From CAYOWK01 sp964407665 (GTDB taxonomy: Bacteria; Pseudomonadota; Alphaproteobacteria; Caulobacterales; Hyphomonadaceae): 64,000 nt of DNA. The notes under the pieces were generated by a model, which saw nothing but the letters and a program-made list of their open reading frames with translations, was not told the origin of the DNA and searched no databases. The position numbers and the translations under genes are program-made. Below are positions 18,250 to 25,387 of the stretch, piece by piece (position 1 is the first letter of the stretch; every line of letters starts with the position of its first letter). Location: assembly GCA_964407665.1 (NCBI GenBank), contig CAYOWK010000017.1, forward strand, positions 1 to 64,000, given 5' to 3'.

Positions 18250-19070
18250 TGCTGGAAGCCGCTGCAGCCATGTTCCGTATGGGCCTCTATTGCGGCCTTG
18301 GCGTCAGCGCCGGGCTGGCGCTCGCCAGCGTCAGTCTGGGCGCGGGCGCCGCACGGCCCTTGCGGACCTGGTTGCTGGCAGCAGCCCTTCTGGCGGCCCT
18401 GTGCGCAGCGCTGACCTTCCTGGTCCTGCTGGCCCGGCTCGATGCGCTGGGCGATCCCGCCGTCGCCCAGGCGATCCTCACCTCACCATCCGGCGTCGCC
18501 ATGATTCTGCAGATCGCCGGGGCTACGGGAATGGCGTTGTTCGCCGGCGCCCCCGCGCCCGTTGCAGCTGCCAGCGCGGTCATCGCGCTGGCCTCCCTCG
18601 CCGTGAACGGCCATGCCGCCGCCGAGGGGCCGGTCTCGTCGATCCTGATCCTGCTGCACGTGGCGCTCGCGAGCTGGTGGATCGGCGCCTTGCTGGTGTT
18701 GCGGCGCTCATGCGCCCATGACGAGCCGTCCACTCTGGCCGGGCTGCTGCGCACATTTACCCGCCAGGCGACCGTCATCGTGCTCGCGCTGATCGCGGCC
18801 GGCATCGTTGTACTTGGGTACATTCTCGGCTTCGACCCCGATCGCATCCTTTCACAGTACGGCGCAGTCTTTGCGTCCAAGGTCGGCCTTGTCGGCCTCG
18901 CCCTGCTCATCGTGCTGGTCAATCGCTTCCGCCATGCGCCGCTCATTGCTGCCGGCGACCCGGGAGCCGCCCTGTCGCTCCGCCGCAGCATTGGACTCGA
19001 ACTCGGCGCCATCCTCGGCGTCCTCGCTGCAACCGCCGTTCTGACGACGTGGACGTCGCCCCACGCATGA
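18249..19070 (+). CDS. copD: CopD family copper-import membrane protein
   Basis: 273 residues, with about eight predicted hydrophobic segments (for example LGVSAGLALASVSLGAGAA, LLAAALLAALCAALTFLVLL). Family landmarks are LLHVALASWWIGALLVL, with its conserved His and Trp, and YGAVFASKVGLVGLALLIVL. CopD is thought to move copper from periplasmic CopC across the inner membrane. Its ATG shares one base with the CopC TGA (TGATG), so the two are translationally coupled and belong to the mbnPH-copCD operon. Confidence 0.88.
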   Translation: MLEAAAAMFRMGLYCGLGVSAGLALASVSLGAGAARPLRTWLLAAALLAALCAALTFLVLLARLDALGDPAVAQAILTSPSGVAMILQIAGATGMALFAGAPAPVAAASAVIALASLAVNGHAAAEGPVSSILILLHVALASWWIGALLVLRRSCAHDEPSTLAGLLRTFTRQATVIVLALIAAGIVVLGYILGFDPDRILSQYGAVFASKVGLVGLALLIVLVNRFRHAPLIAAGDPGAALSLRRSIGLELGAILGVLAATAVLTTWTSPHA

Positions 19071-19186
19071 CCCGCACTTGAGGCCAGCCTGGCGCTGCGC
19101 AGGCGCGTATCCGGCTTCACGCGCCGTTCGGGCCCACCTCTTTGCCATCGGTGTCATGGCTGGGTTCGACACAGCCTTCCCTTAGG

Positions 19187-19241
19187 GTAATGCAAATTAC
19201 TCGACGGCCCCTTCTGACGGGTCTAATTCTCGCCCCGTCAG
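19187..19241 (+). promoter_or_regulatory. Leader with two dyads before the KAS III gene
   Basis: The 183-base gap after copD holds GTAAT-GCAA-ATTAC (19187-19200) and, nearer the start codon, an 8-bp hairpin CTGACGGG/CCCGTCAG (19214-19221 with 19234-19241, 12-base loop). TTGAGG at 19243-19248 is the ribosome site, directly after the hairpin. The position could allow operator binding or translational control; neither is shown. Confidence 0.35.
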
Positions 19242-19253
19242 CTTGAGGTTTTT

Positions 19254-20375
19254 ATGACTAACCCCGTCATCTCGGCCACCGGCCTCTATACACCCCCTCA
19301 TTCCGTATCGAACGCAGAGCTGGTCGCCAGCCTGAACGCCTGGACGGACAGGTGGAACGCCGAACACGCGGAAGACATCGCGGCGGGCCGCCTGGAACCG
19401 AAGCAGCACTCATCGGCGGAGTTCATCGAGAAGGCCTCTGGCATCAAATCCCGCTACGTGGTCGAGAAGTCGGGCGTCCTCGACCCGGAGGTCATGCATC
19501 CCCACATTCCCGACCGGCCGAACGAGCAGATATCCGTTCTGGCCGAAATCGCCGTGGCAGCCGCGAACGAGGCGATGGCGCGCGCCGGACGGACCGGCAA
19601 GGACATCGACGCCGTCATCTGCGCCGCCTCAAACATGCAGCGCGCCTACCCGGCGATGGCGGTCGAGGTCCAGGATGCGATCGGCGCCAGGGGCTTTGCA
19701 TTCGACATGAACGTCGCGTGTTCGTCGGCCACGTTCGGCATCCAGACGGCGGCGGATTTCGTCCGCGCCGGAAGCGCCCGGACCGTGCTGATGGTGAACC
19801 CGGAGATCTGTTCCGGCCACCTGAACTTCACGGACAGGGACAGCCACTTCATCTTCGGCGACGTTGCAACGGCTGTGCTGATCGAGGCGGAAGACATCGC
19901 CCCTGCCGGCGCCTGGTCGATCCTCGGCACCCACCTGATGACGCAGTTCTCCAATAACATTCGCAACAATTTCGGCTTCCTGAACCGGGGCGATCCCTCG
20001 GGGGTCGGCAAGGCCGACAAGCTGTTCGTCCAGGAAGGCCGCAAGGTCTTCAAGGAAGTCGTACCGATGGTCTCCGCCATGATCCAGGCCGAGATGGACC
20101 GTCTGGACATCCGCTCCACCGACCTCAAGCGGATGTGGCTGCACCAGGCGAACGCCAGCATGAACCGCCTGATCGCCGCGAAAGTGCTGGGGCACGAAGC
20201 TACCGAGGATGAGAGCCCCACCGTGCTCGATACCTACGCGAACACCTCGTCAGCCGGCTCGATCATCGCCTTCCACAAACACTCGAACGATTTCGAACCG
20301 GGAGACAGGGGCCTGATCTGCTCGTTCGGCGCGGGATATTCGGCCGGGGCGGTATTCCTTCAGAAGCGCCACTGA
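19254..20375 (+). CDS. Beta-ketoacyl-ACP synthase III, large (Pseudomonas FabH2-like) type
   Basis: 373 residues, longer than the usual FabH of about 320. It has the thiolase fold with the catalytic Cys in NVACSSATFGIQ, His in WLHQANASMN and Asn in YANTSSAGS, so it is likely active as a Claisen-condensing enzyme. The N-terminal insertion (NAWTDRWNAEHAEDIAAGRL) matches the large FabH variants known from Pseudomonas that make or use medium-chain acyl groups. It is not next to the fab cluster (50-56 kb) but sits alone between copper genes and convergent hydrolase genes. It probably serves a side pathway or acyl scavenging rather than bulk synthesis. Confidence 0.82.
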   Translation: MTNPVISATGLYTPPHSVSNAELVASLNAWTDRWNAEHAEDIAAGRLEPKQHSSAEFIEKASGIKSRYVVEKSGVLDPEVMHPHIPDRPNEQISVLAEIAVAAANEAMARAGRTGKDIDAVICAASNMQRAYPAMAVEVQDAIGARGFAFDMNVACSSATFGIQTAADFVRAGSARTVLMVNPEICSGHLNFTDRDSHFIFGDVATAVLIEAEDIAPAGAWSILGTHLMTQFSNNIRNNFGFLNRGDPSGVGKADKLFVQEGRKVFKEVVPMVSAMIQAEMDRLDIRSTDLKRMWLHQANASMNRLIAAKVLGHEATEDESPTVLDTYANTSSAGSIIAFHKHSNDFEPGDRGLICSFGAGYSAGAVFLQKRH

Positions 20376-20396
20376 AGAGGAGCCTGCCCTACAGGT

Positions 20397-21503
20397 TCAG
20401 ACTGCGGGCAAGACGGGCGTCAGCGCGAGCCAGGCGTCATTGGCCGCCAGCTGCTTCGCTCCGAAGCCCATCGTCGCGATCACCATGTCATGCTCCGGAA
20501 GGACGAAGCAGAACTGGCCCCGCGCGCCAGCTGCAAAATACATCGAGCGCGGAGCCGCTTCCGTGCGGCCTGTCCCGTTCAGCCACCAGAGATACCCGTA
20601 GGCGGCATTGAGCGCCGTGGGGGTGATCGCGTCCCGGATATAGCTTTCGGCGATCAGCTGCTCGCCGCCCCACCGGCCGCCATTGAGATAGAGCTGGCCC
20701 AGGCGGGCCATGTCGCGGCAGGACAGCTGGATCGAGCCGCCGATGCGGATGTTGTCCTTCCGGTCCACGCCTTCCGGTTGATACTGGAACGCCTCGCACC
20801 CAAGTGGAGCGACCACATCCTCCACCATGTAACGGTGGCTGGACTTGCCGACGGCGGCGGAGATGACGTCCGCCAGATGGTCAGCCGGCGCGCCATCATA
20901 GAAGAACATCTCGCCGGGCCGGATTGTCTGGCCGTAGCCGGGCGGCGTGCCTTTTTCGGCTTCCGGATAGCGCTCATACTCCACGCCTGGTCCGGGCGGA
21001 GAGGGGGCGTCCAGCTTGCGCGGGGGCTTCGAGGACGGCTTCATGATCATCGTGCCGCCCGACGACATGGTCAGCAGATGCTTGATGGTGGTCTCAGGCT
21101 TGAACCCTGACGCCAGGGGCGGGTGGTAGCGGCTGACAAGATCGTCGACGCTCAGCCTGCCCTGCGTGACGGCGCGTCCGATCATGGTCGAGCCCCATGA
21201 CTTGCCGGACGAGAACGACACGTTCTTCCAGGCCGGCTCGGCGCGGTGGTATTCGTTCGCCCAGTAGCGCTCGAACGCCAGCTGGCCGTGGCGGATGACG
21301 ACGAGCCCCTGACGTTCGCCAGCCTCGGCAAGTTTCGCCGCCGCCGCCTCCAGCGCCGGGGCGGACAGGCCGTGATCTCCGGGCGTGGACATCTTCCAGG
21401 GGCCGCGTCCGGGCCCCGCACTGCGCCCTGCTACGGGCGTCGTGGCGCAGGCGATTATCCCAGAAGCGGCGGCTGTTGCGAGAAGCGTGCGGCGTGTCAG
21501 CAT
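20397..21503 (-). CDS. Serine hydrolase, beta-lactamase-related, lipoprotein
   Basis: 368 residues from the ATG at 21503; a longer frame to 21860 is a shadow of the upstream gene. Tat/lipoprotein-like start (LTRRTLLATAAASGIIACAT). The serine beta-lactamase-like (class C/PBP4*) fold is shown by the S-x-x-K motif in SFSSGKSWGS, a downstream YDG in FFYDGAPADHL and the late GARGQFCF region. Members act as esterases, amidases or D-aminopeptidases. It starts two bases after the preceding gene's stop, forming an operon of three secreted hydrolases. Confidence 0.82.
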   Translation of the reverse strand: MLTRRTLLATAAASGIIACATTPVAGRSAGPGRGPWKMSTPGDHGLSAPALEAAAAKLAEAGERQGLVVIRHGQLAFERYWANEYHRAEPAWKNVSFSSGKSWGSTMIGRAVTQGRLSVDDLVSRYHPPLASGFKPETTIKHLLTMSSGGTMIMKPSSKPPRKLDAPSPPGPGVEYERYPEAEKGTPPGYGQTIRPGEMFFYDGAPADHLADVISAAVGKSSHRYMVEDVVAPLGCEAFQYQPEGVDRKDNIRIGGSIQLSCRDMARLGQLYLNGGRWGGEQLIAESYIRDAITPTALNAAYGYLWWLNGTGRTEAAPRSMYFAAGARGQFCFVLPEHDMVIATMGFGAKQLAANDAWLALTPVLPAV

Positions 21504-21505
21504 GA

Positions 21506-22951
21506 TCAGGGCTTCAGCGCTGCGATGACGTCTGCCGAAAATTTCGCGATGTTGATCCCGCCGCCGACATCGAGCCCGCGCCTGACCACAACGAGATTTT
21601 CCGAAGGCACAATCATCGCATACTGTCCCAGCGCGCCACCGGGGCTGTAGGCGACCTCCGGCAGTCCCTCCTTGCCGCCATAGATCCAGAACTGGGCGCC
21701 ATACCCCGCGCCGCCAGTCGCGTAGGATCCGGGCTGGGCGGGAGCCAGCGTCGAGACGTATTTCGACCAACCTTCCGGCAGGATACGTTTGCCCTGCCAG
21801 ACGCCGTCCGCGAGATAAAGCATACCGAAGCGGCCGAAGTCGCGCGCCGTGCTCCAGCACTGGCCAGACGTGATGAAATCACCTGTCCAGTCCGTCTCGA
21901 CCAGCGTGCGCGTCATGCCCAGCTTCCAAAGCAGCTCCTTGTGCGGGTAGCTGATCCACTTCTTGTCGTTGTTCACCGCCTCACGCAGCGCGCGAGTGGC
22001 GAGGATGGTGTCCGAGCCGGCATAGATGAAACGCGTTCCCGGCTTCGAATCCAAGATGTTGAGCATCGAAACTTCCGCAGCCGGAGCACCTGAACCGTAG
22101 ATCTCGCCCTGCGGATTGCGCCCGGCTTCGGTGTAGAGCCCGCTCGCCATCTGCAGCAGATTGTTGAGCGTGATCTGCCCGCGCGGATCGCCGGGCGTCT
22201 TCCACGCCTTGAGCGGCGCCTTACGATTGACGTCCAGTATGCCCTTCTGAACGCCAACGCCGACAAGGCTCACGCTCAGGCTCTTGCACATCGAATTGGT
22301 GCGATGGGAGACGTGGGGGCCGAACCCTTCGGCGTAGCGTTCGGCTACGATCTTGCCGTCCTTGATGACGACCACGCCCCAGGTGTTTCCCTTGTACGCG
22401 CCTTCCTGATTGCGGAAGGCTTCATCCAGCACGGCTGCGACAGCGGCCTTCTGCTTGGCAGGCAGCTCTGCCACGGCGCCTGTATCGCCCAGAGGCCACG
22501 CCTGCGCGTCCATGTCCGGGATTTTCACTGAAGCCGGAATGCGCGGCAGATGCTTCACCATCTCCATGGTGGCGCCGATGGGAAGCTGCGTGCAGCCAAG
22601 CGCCGGCCGCCAGGCGGCAATGCGCGGTTCCATGTCGTCGGCGAACTTCACCGTGACCGTCCTGGCGTCACGATCGATGACGGTCTCACCGCTTGCTGCG
22701 GAACGGCCGCTGCCCGTGCGCTCGATGACCGACTGCGGCAGGCCAGACGAGAACGTGGCTGTGCAGAGATGCAGCGCGCGATAGCCCGCAGCCTGAGCTG
22801 CAGCATGTCGCGGAGAGGCGGCGCCTCCGCCCTCACCCTCGGCAGCAGGCGTCGCCGGGCGTGGGCCTGTGGCGGTCTGTTGCGCGAACGCAGGTGTCGC
22901 CAGCAGCAAGGAGGCGGCGAGCGAGGCAGTGACGACGGTCCGGAAAGTCAT
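21506..22951 (-). CDS. Serine hydrolase, beta-lactamase-related, secreted
   Basis: 481 residues. Sec signal peptide (ASLAASLLLATPAFAQQ), then a linker rich in Ala/Gly/Pro and about 110 residues before the catalytic domain. The S-x-x-K nucleophile is SMCK in THRTNSMCKSLSV-type sequence (about residue 223), followed by FIYAGSDTILATR carrying the Y-x-S/N motif and a late YSPGGALGQYAMI replacing KTG. It resembles 6-aminohexanoate-dimer-hydrolase and esterase EstB relatives. Second gene of the three-hydrolase operon. Confidence 0.82.
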   Translation of the reverse strand: MTFRTVVTASLAASLLLATPAFAQQTATGPRPATPAAEGEGGGAASPRHAAAQAAGYRALHLCTATFSSGLPQSVIERTGSGRSAASGETVIDRDARTVTVKFADDMEPRIAAWRPALGCTQLPIGATMEMVKHLPRIPASVKIPDMDAQAWPLGDTGAVAELPAKQKAAVAAVLDEAFRNQEGAYKGNTWGVVVIKDGKIVAERYAEGFGPHVSHRTNSMCKSLSVSLVGVGVQKGILDVNRKAPLKAWKTPGDPRGQITLNNLLQMASGLYTEAGRNPQGEIYGSGAPAAEVSMLNILDSKPGTRFIYAGSDTILATRALREAVNNDKKWISYPHKELLWKLGMTRTLVETDWTGDFITSGQCWSTARDFGRFGMLYLADGVWQGKRILPEGWSKYVSTLAPAQPGSYATGGAGYGAQFWIYGGKEGLPEVAYSPGGALGQYAMIVPSENLVVVRRGLDVGGGINIAKFSADVIAALKP

Positions 22952-23012
22952 GTGAGAGGTCCTGATGGGGGCCTTGAAAACTCGATGAAGGGAAGATGCC
23001 GGTGGGCGCGTA

Positions 23013-24635
23013 TCACTCGTCCATTGCCTGGCGGTGCAGCGCGTTGCCGCCGTCCTGCTGGCTCGGATACCGGGTCATGAATTCGCGTTCCGCCTTGTGC
23101 GGATCATCAACCACTGTGCTGGGTACGTCGAACATCATCGTGTTGCGACGCTCCAGGTCATAGGGCGCCCATCTCGGCACGGCTGGATTGTTCGGATCGC
23201 CCTTGCGTGAGAACGCAAGCCACGAGCCCGCCATGGCGTCGACCATCGCGCGGGTAGAGTCCGTGTCGGGTCCAGTCATGGCGGCGCCGGCAGAGACGTT
23301 GTCAAACATGAATGGCAGGTCCAGCGAGTGCTGGCTCACGCGCCGCCCGCCCTCGACCGGCTGTCGCCACATCAGGCGGTACACGAACGTCTTGCCGCGG
23401 CCGCCTGCCTTCACGCGCTGTTCGGCAAGGATTGTCTGGTCGCGGACATAGCCGCGCGCCGACGCGATCGTGAAGAAGACCTCGGACGGGTTGGCTTCCG
23501 GCCGCGAAGCCTGGAAGATACGATAGGCCTCGTCGACATGCTCCTCATTGACGAACGACTTCAGGCGTTCTTTCGCCTGCGCCTCGTTCATATCGAAGAT
23601 GCCCGGCTGGCGGCCCATCTGGTTGGTCAATTCGGTGCGCGTTGTCCCCAGCATCAGCGGGAGATGGCTGGAAATGGACGGCGCGTTCGGCAGGAACGGA
23701 TGAGCCGTGAAGGTCTTGCCATCCAGCATCGGCGAGAACCGCGCGCCGGCGGCGCCGATCACCTTGCGCTGCGCTGTCGACATCGTCTCCACATCGATGG
23801 TCTGGAGCTTCCGGGCGTCGGCCCTGGCGATTCCGAGTTCCTTCAGCAGCGCCTCGGTCAGGCCGTTGGCGCGTTCGGGCTCCTGGACCTTGAGGTGCGC
23901 GCCGGACTGGATCACGCCCTTGTGGAACAGGCCCTGCGCGTCCTTGCCGGCGTAGCAGAGGCTGACCTTCCGTCCGCCGCCGGACTGGCCATAGATCATC
24001 ACGTTCTCAGGGTCGCCGCCAAACTCGGCGATGTTGGCCTTCACCCACTTCATGGCCGCGACAAGATCGAGATAGCCGACATTGCCGGACTGCTGGAACT
24101 CCTCGCCCAGCACGCCGCCAAGATAGCAGTGGCCGAAAACGTTCAGACGGTGATTGATGGTCGCCACCACCACATCGCCCCGCCGCGCCATGCGCGTTCC
24201 GTCGTACAGAGCGCTAGAGCCGGAGCCGGCCTCGAAGCCGCCGCCATGGAACCAGAGCAGAACCGGCCGCCTCGCGCTGTCGAGACCGGGCGTCCACACA
24301 TTGATGCGCAGGCAGTCATCGCTCATCGCCTGAGGTCCGGCCAGGGAGGTCCGGGCCTGCGGGGACTGGTCGGCATAGTCGTAGGCTTCGAACTCGCCGG
24401 TCCAGTTTTCGGGCGGCCGGGGCGGCATGAAGCGATGCGCGCCGGAGGCGGCCGCGCCATATCGCATGCCCTTGAACGCGACGATCCCGTCGCTGGATAC
24501 CCTGCCTCGCACACGGCCCTGAGCCGTCTCGGCAACAGGCTGCCCCGTCGCTGCGGCCGGATTGGGGCGTACGGCGCACGCGCCAGCCGCCAGAATCAGG
24601 CCGCCCGTGAACAGGCTGCGACGGTTCAGCAGCAT
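23013..24635 (-). CDS. Type-B carboxylesterase, exported
   Basis: 540 residues from the ATG at 24635 (GGGAGG upstream); the frame extends to 24980 without further signal. The N-terminus LNRRSLFTGGLILAAGACAV is a Tat/lipoprotein signal. Carboxylesterase B features: GRVRGRVSSDGIVAFKGMRY, DDCLRINVWTPG, oxyanion HGGGFEAG, and a nucleophile elbow GQSGGG instead of the usual GESAGG. A Gln replaces the Glu before the Ser, which is uncommon but leaves the catalytic Ser intact. The His region is HSLDLPFMF. First gene of an operon with the two beta-lactamase-like hydrolases. A CTTCGC-TAT-GCGAAG palindrome lies 20 bases upstream (24656-24670). Confidence 0.85.
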   Translation of the reverse strand: MLLNRRSLFTGGLILAAGACAVRPNPAAATGQPVAETAQGRVRGRVSSDGIVAFKGMRYGAAASGAHRFMPPRPPENWTGEFEAYDYADQSPQARTSLAGPQAMSDDCLRINVWTPGLDSARRPVLLWFHGGGFEAGSGSSALYDGTRMARRGDVVVATINHRLNVFGHCYLGGVLGEEFQQSGNVGYLDLVAAMKWVKANIAEFGGDPENVMIYGQSGGGRKVSLCYAGKDAQGLFHKGVIQSGAHLKVQEPERANGLTEALLKELGIARADARKLQTIDVETMSTAQRKVIGAAGARFSPMLDGKTFTAHPFLPNAPSISSHLPLMLGTTRTELTNQMGRQPGIFDMNEAQAKERLKSFVNEEHVDEAYRIFQASRPEANPSEVFFTIASARGYVRDQTILAEQRVKAGGRGKTFVYRLMWRQPVEGGRRVSQHSLDLPFMFDNVSAGAAMTGPDTDSTRAMVDAMAGSWLAFSRKGDPNNPAVPRWAPYDLERRNTMMFDVPSTVVDDPHKAEREFMTRYPSQQDGGNALHRQAMDE

Positions 24636-24655
24636 CGAAAGTCCTCCCGGAGACG

Positions 24656-24670
24656 CTTCGCTATGCGAAG
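24656..24670. promoter_or_regulatory. Palindrome upstream of the carboxylesterase operon
   Basis: CTTCGC-TAT-GCGAAG is a perfect 6-base-arm inverted repeat ending 20 bases before the esterase start on the minus strand. It could be an operator or a leader hairpin. No regulator gene is adjacent. Confidence 0.3.
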
Positions 24671-24887
24671 TCATGTGTTCTGCGCTGACCTCGCCGTCCC
24701 CGCCTGCGGTTGTCAATCCAGACAGACGGCAAAGTGATGCGCTGACTACCCTGAGTAACGCGCGCTGGGCCCCAATCCGTCGCTTTACCGTCCACATTGA
24801 TTGTCGATTGAGGCTGCCGCGCGGTTCGGCGCTCAGCTTGACTGAGACGGCCCCACGGGCCACCTCTTGGAATCTGAAGAGAGGCTC

Positions 24888-25298
24888 ATGATCGCCGCGA
24901 CGCTTCGCACCTGGGTTATCGCCTTCCTGACCGTGCTGCTTGCCGGCCAGCAGCTGGCCTGCGCCTGCGCCAACCACCATTCAGCCTCCCACGAGGCCGA
25001 GGCCACGGCCCACGATGGCCACGCCCTCCACTCGGTTGTGGACCACAGCAACCACCACGCGCCGGATAGCCCGGCGCCTTCAGGCTGTGAGCACTGCGAT
25101 CATACAGGCGTCAGCACCGCCTCTGCCACCGACGTGGAGCCCGCCCAGACCGCGCAGGCAGCGCATGCGACTGCTCCGTCAGCCCTGGCGTCCGAGCTGG
25201 CTTGGCGCCTGCCGGTGCGCTCTCGGGAAAGGCCTCCACCGCTTGCCGGGCCACCCGCTTCTCCGCCTGCGCAGCTGAAGACCCGCCTCCTGATCTGA
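24888..25298 (+). CDS. Small His-rich secreted protein (probable copper binding)
   Basis: 136 residues from the ATG at 24888 (GAGAGG upstream; a TTG start at 24867 is possible). After a hydrophobic signal (RTWVIAFLTVLLAGQQLACAC) the mature region is packed with histidines: NHHSASHEAE, HDGHALHSVVDHSNHH, and a C-x2-C cluster CEHCDH at residues 67-72. The C-terminal half is Ala/Pro-rich and low complexity. Its place 90 bases before copA implies a role in periplasmic copper binding or sensing. I do not recognise a named family; DUF2946-like or CopL-like proteins are the nearest idea. Confidence 0.7.
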   Translation: MIAATLRTWVIAFLTVLLAGQQLACACANHHSASHEAEATAHDGHALHSVVDHSNHHAPDSPAPSGCEHCDHTGVSTASATDVEPAQTAQAAHATAPSALASELAWRLPVRSRERPPPLAGPPASPPAQLKTRLLI

Positions 25299-25387
25299 TC
25301 CCGGACCGCTCACCCATCCGAGCCGGACGCGCACGCGCGTCCTGTCCGCCGCTCGCCTGAGCGGCCGTCCGACACAGGTCCCTCCCG

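Noticed and set aside
20397..21860. Long version (487 residues) of the serine hydrolase
   Set aside because: The extra N-terminus overlaps the upstream hydrolase out of frame; the Tat/lipoprotein signal begins at 21503.
24838..24887. MerR/CueR-type promoter before the His-rich copper gene
   Set aside because: TTGACT and GGCCC-CAC-GGGCC are present but no -10 box occurs at the 19-20 base spacing needed.
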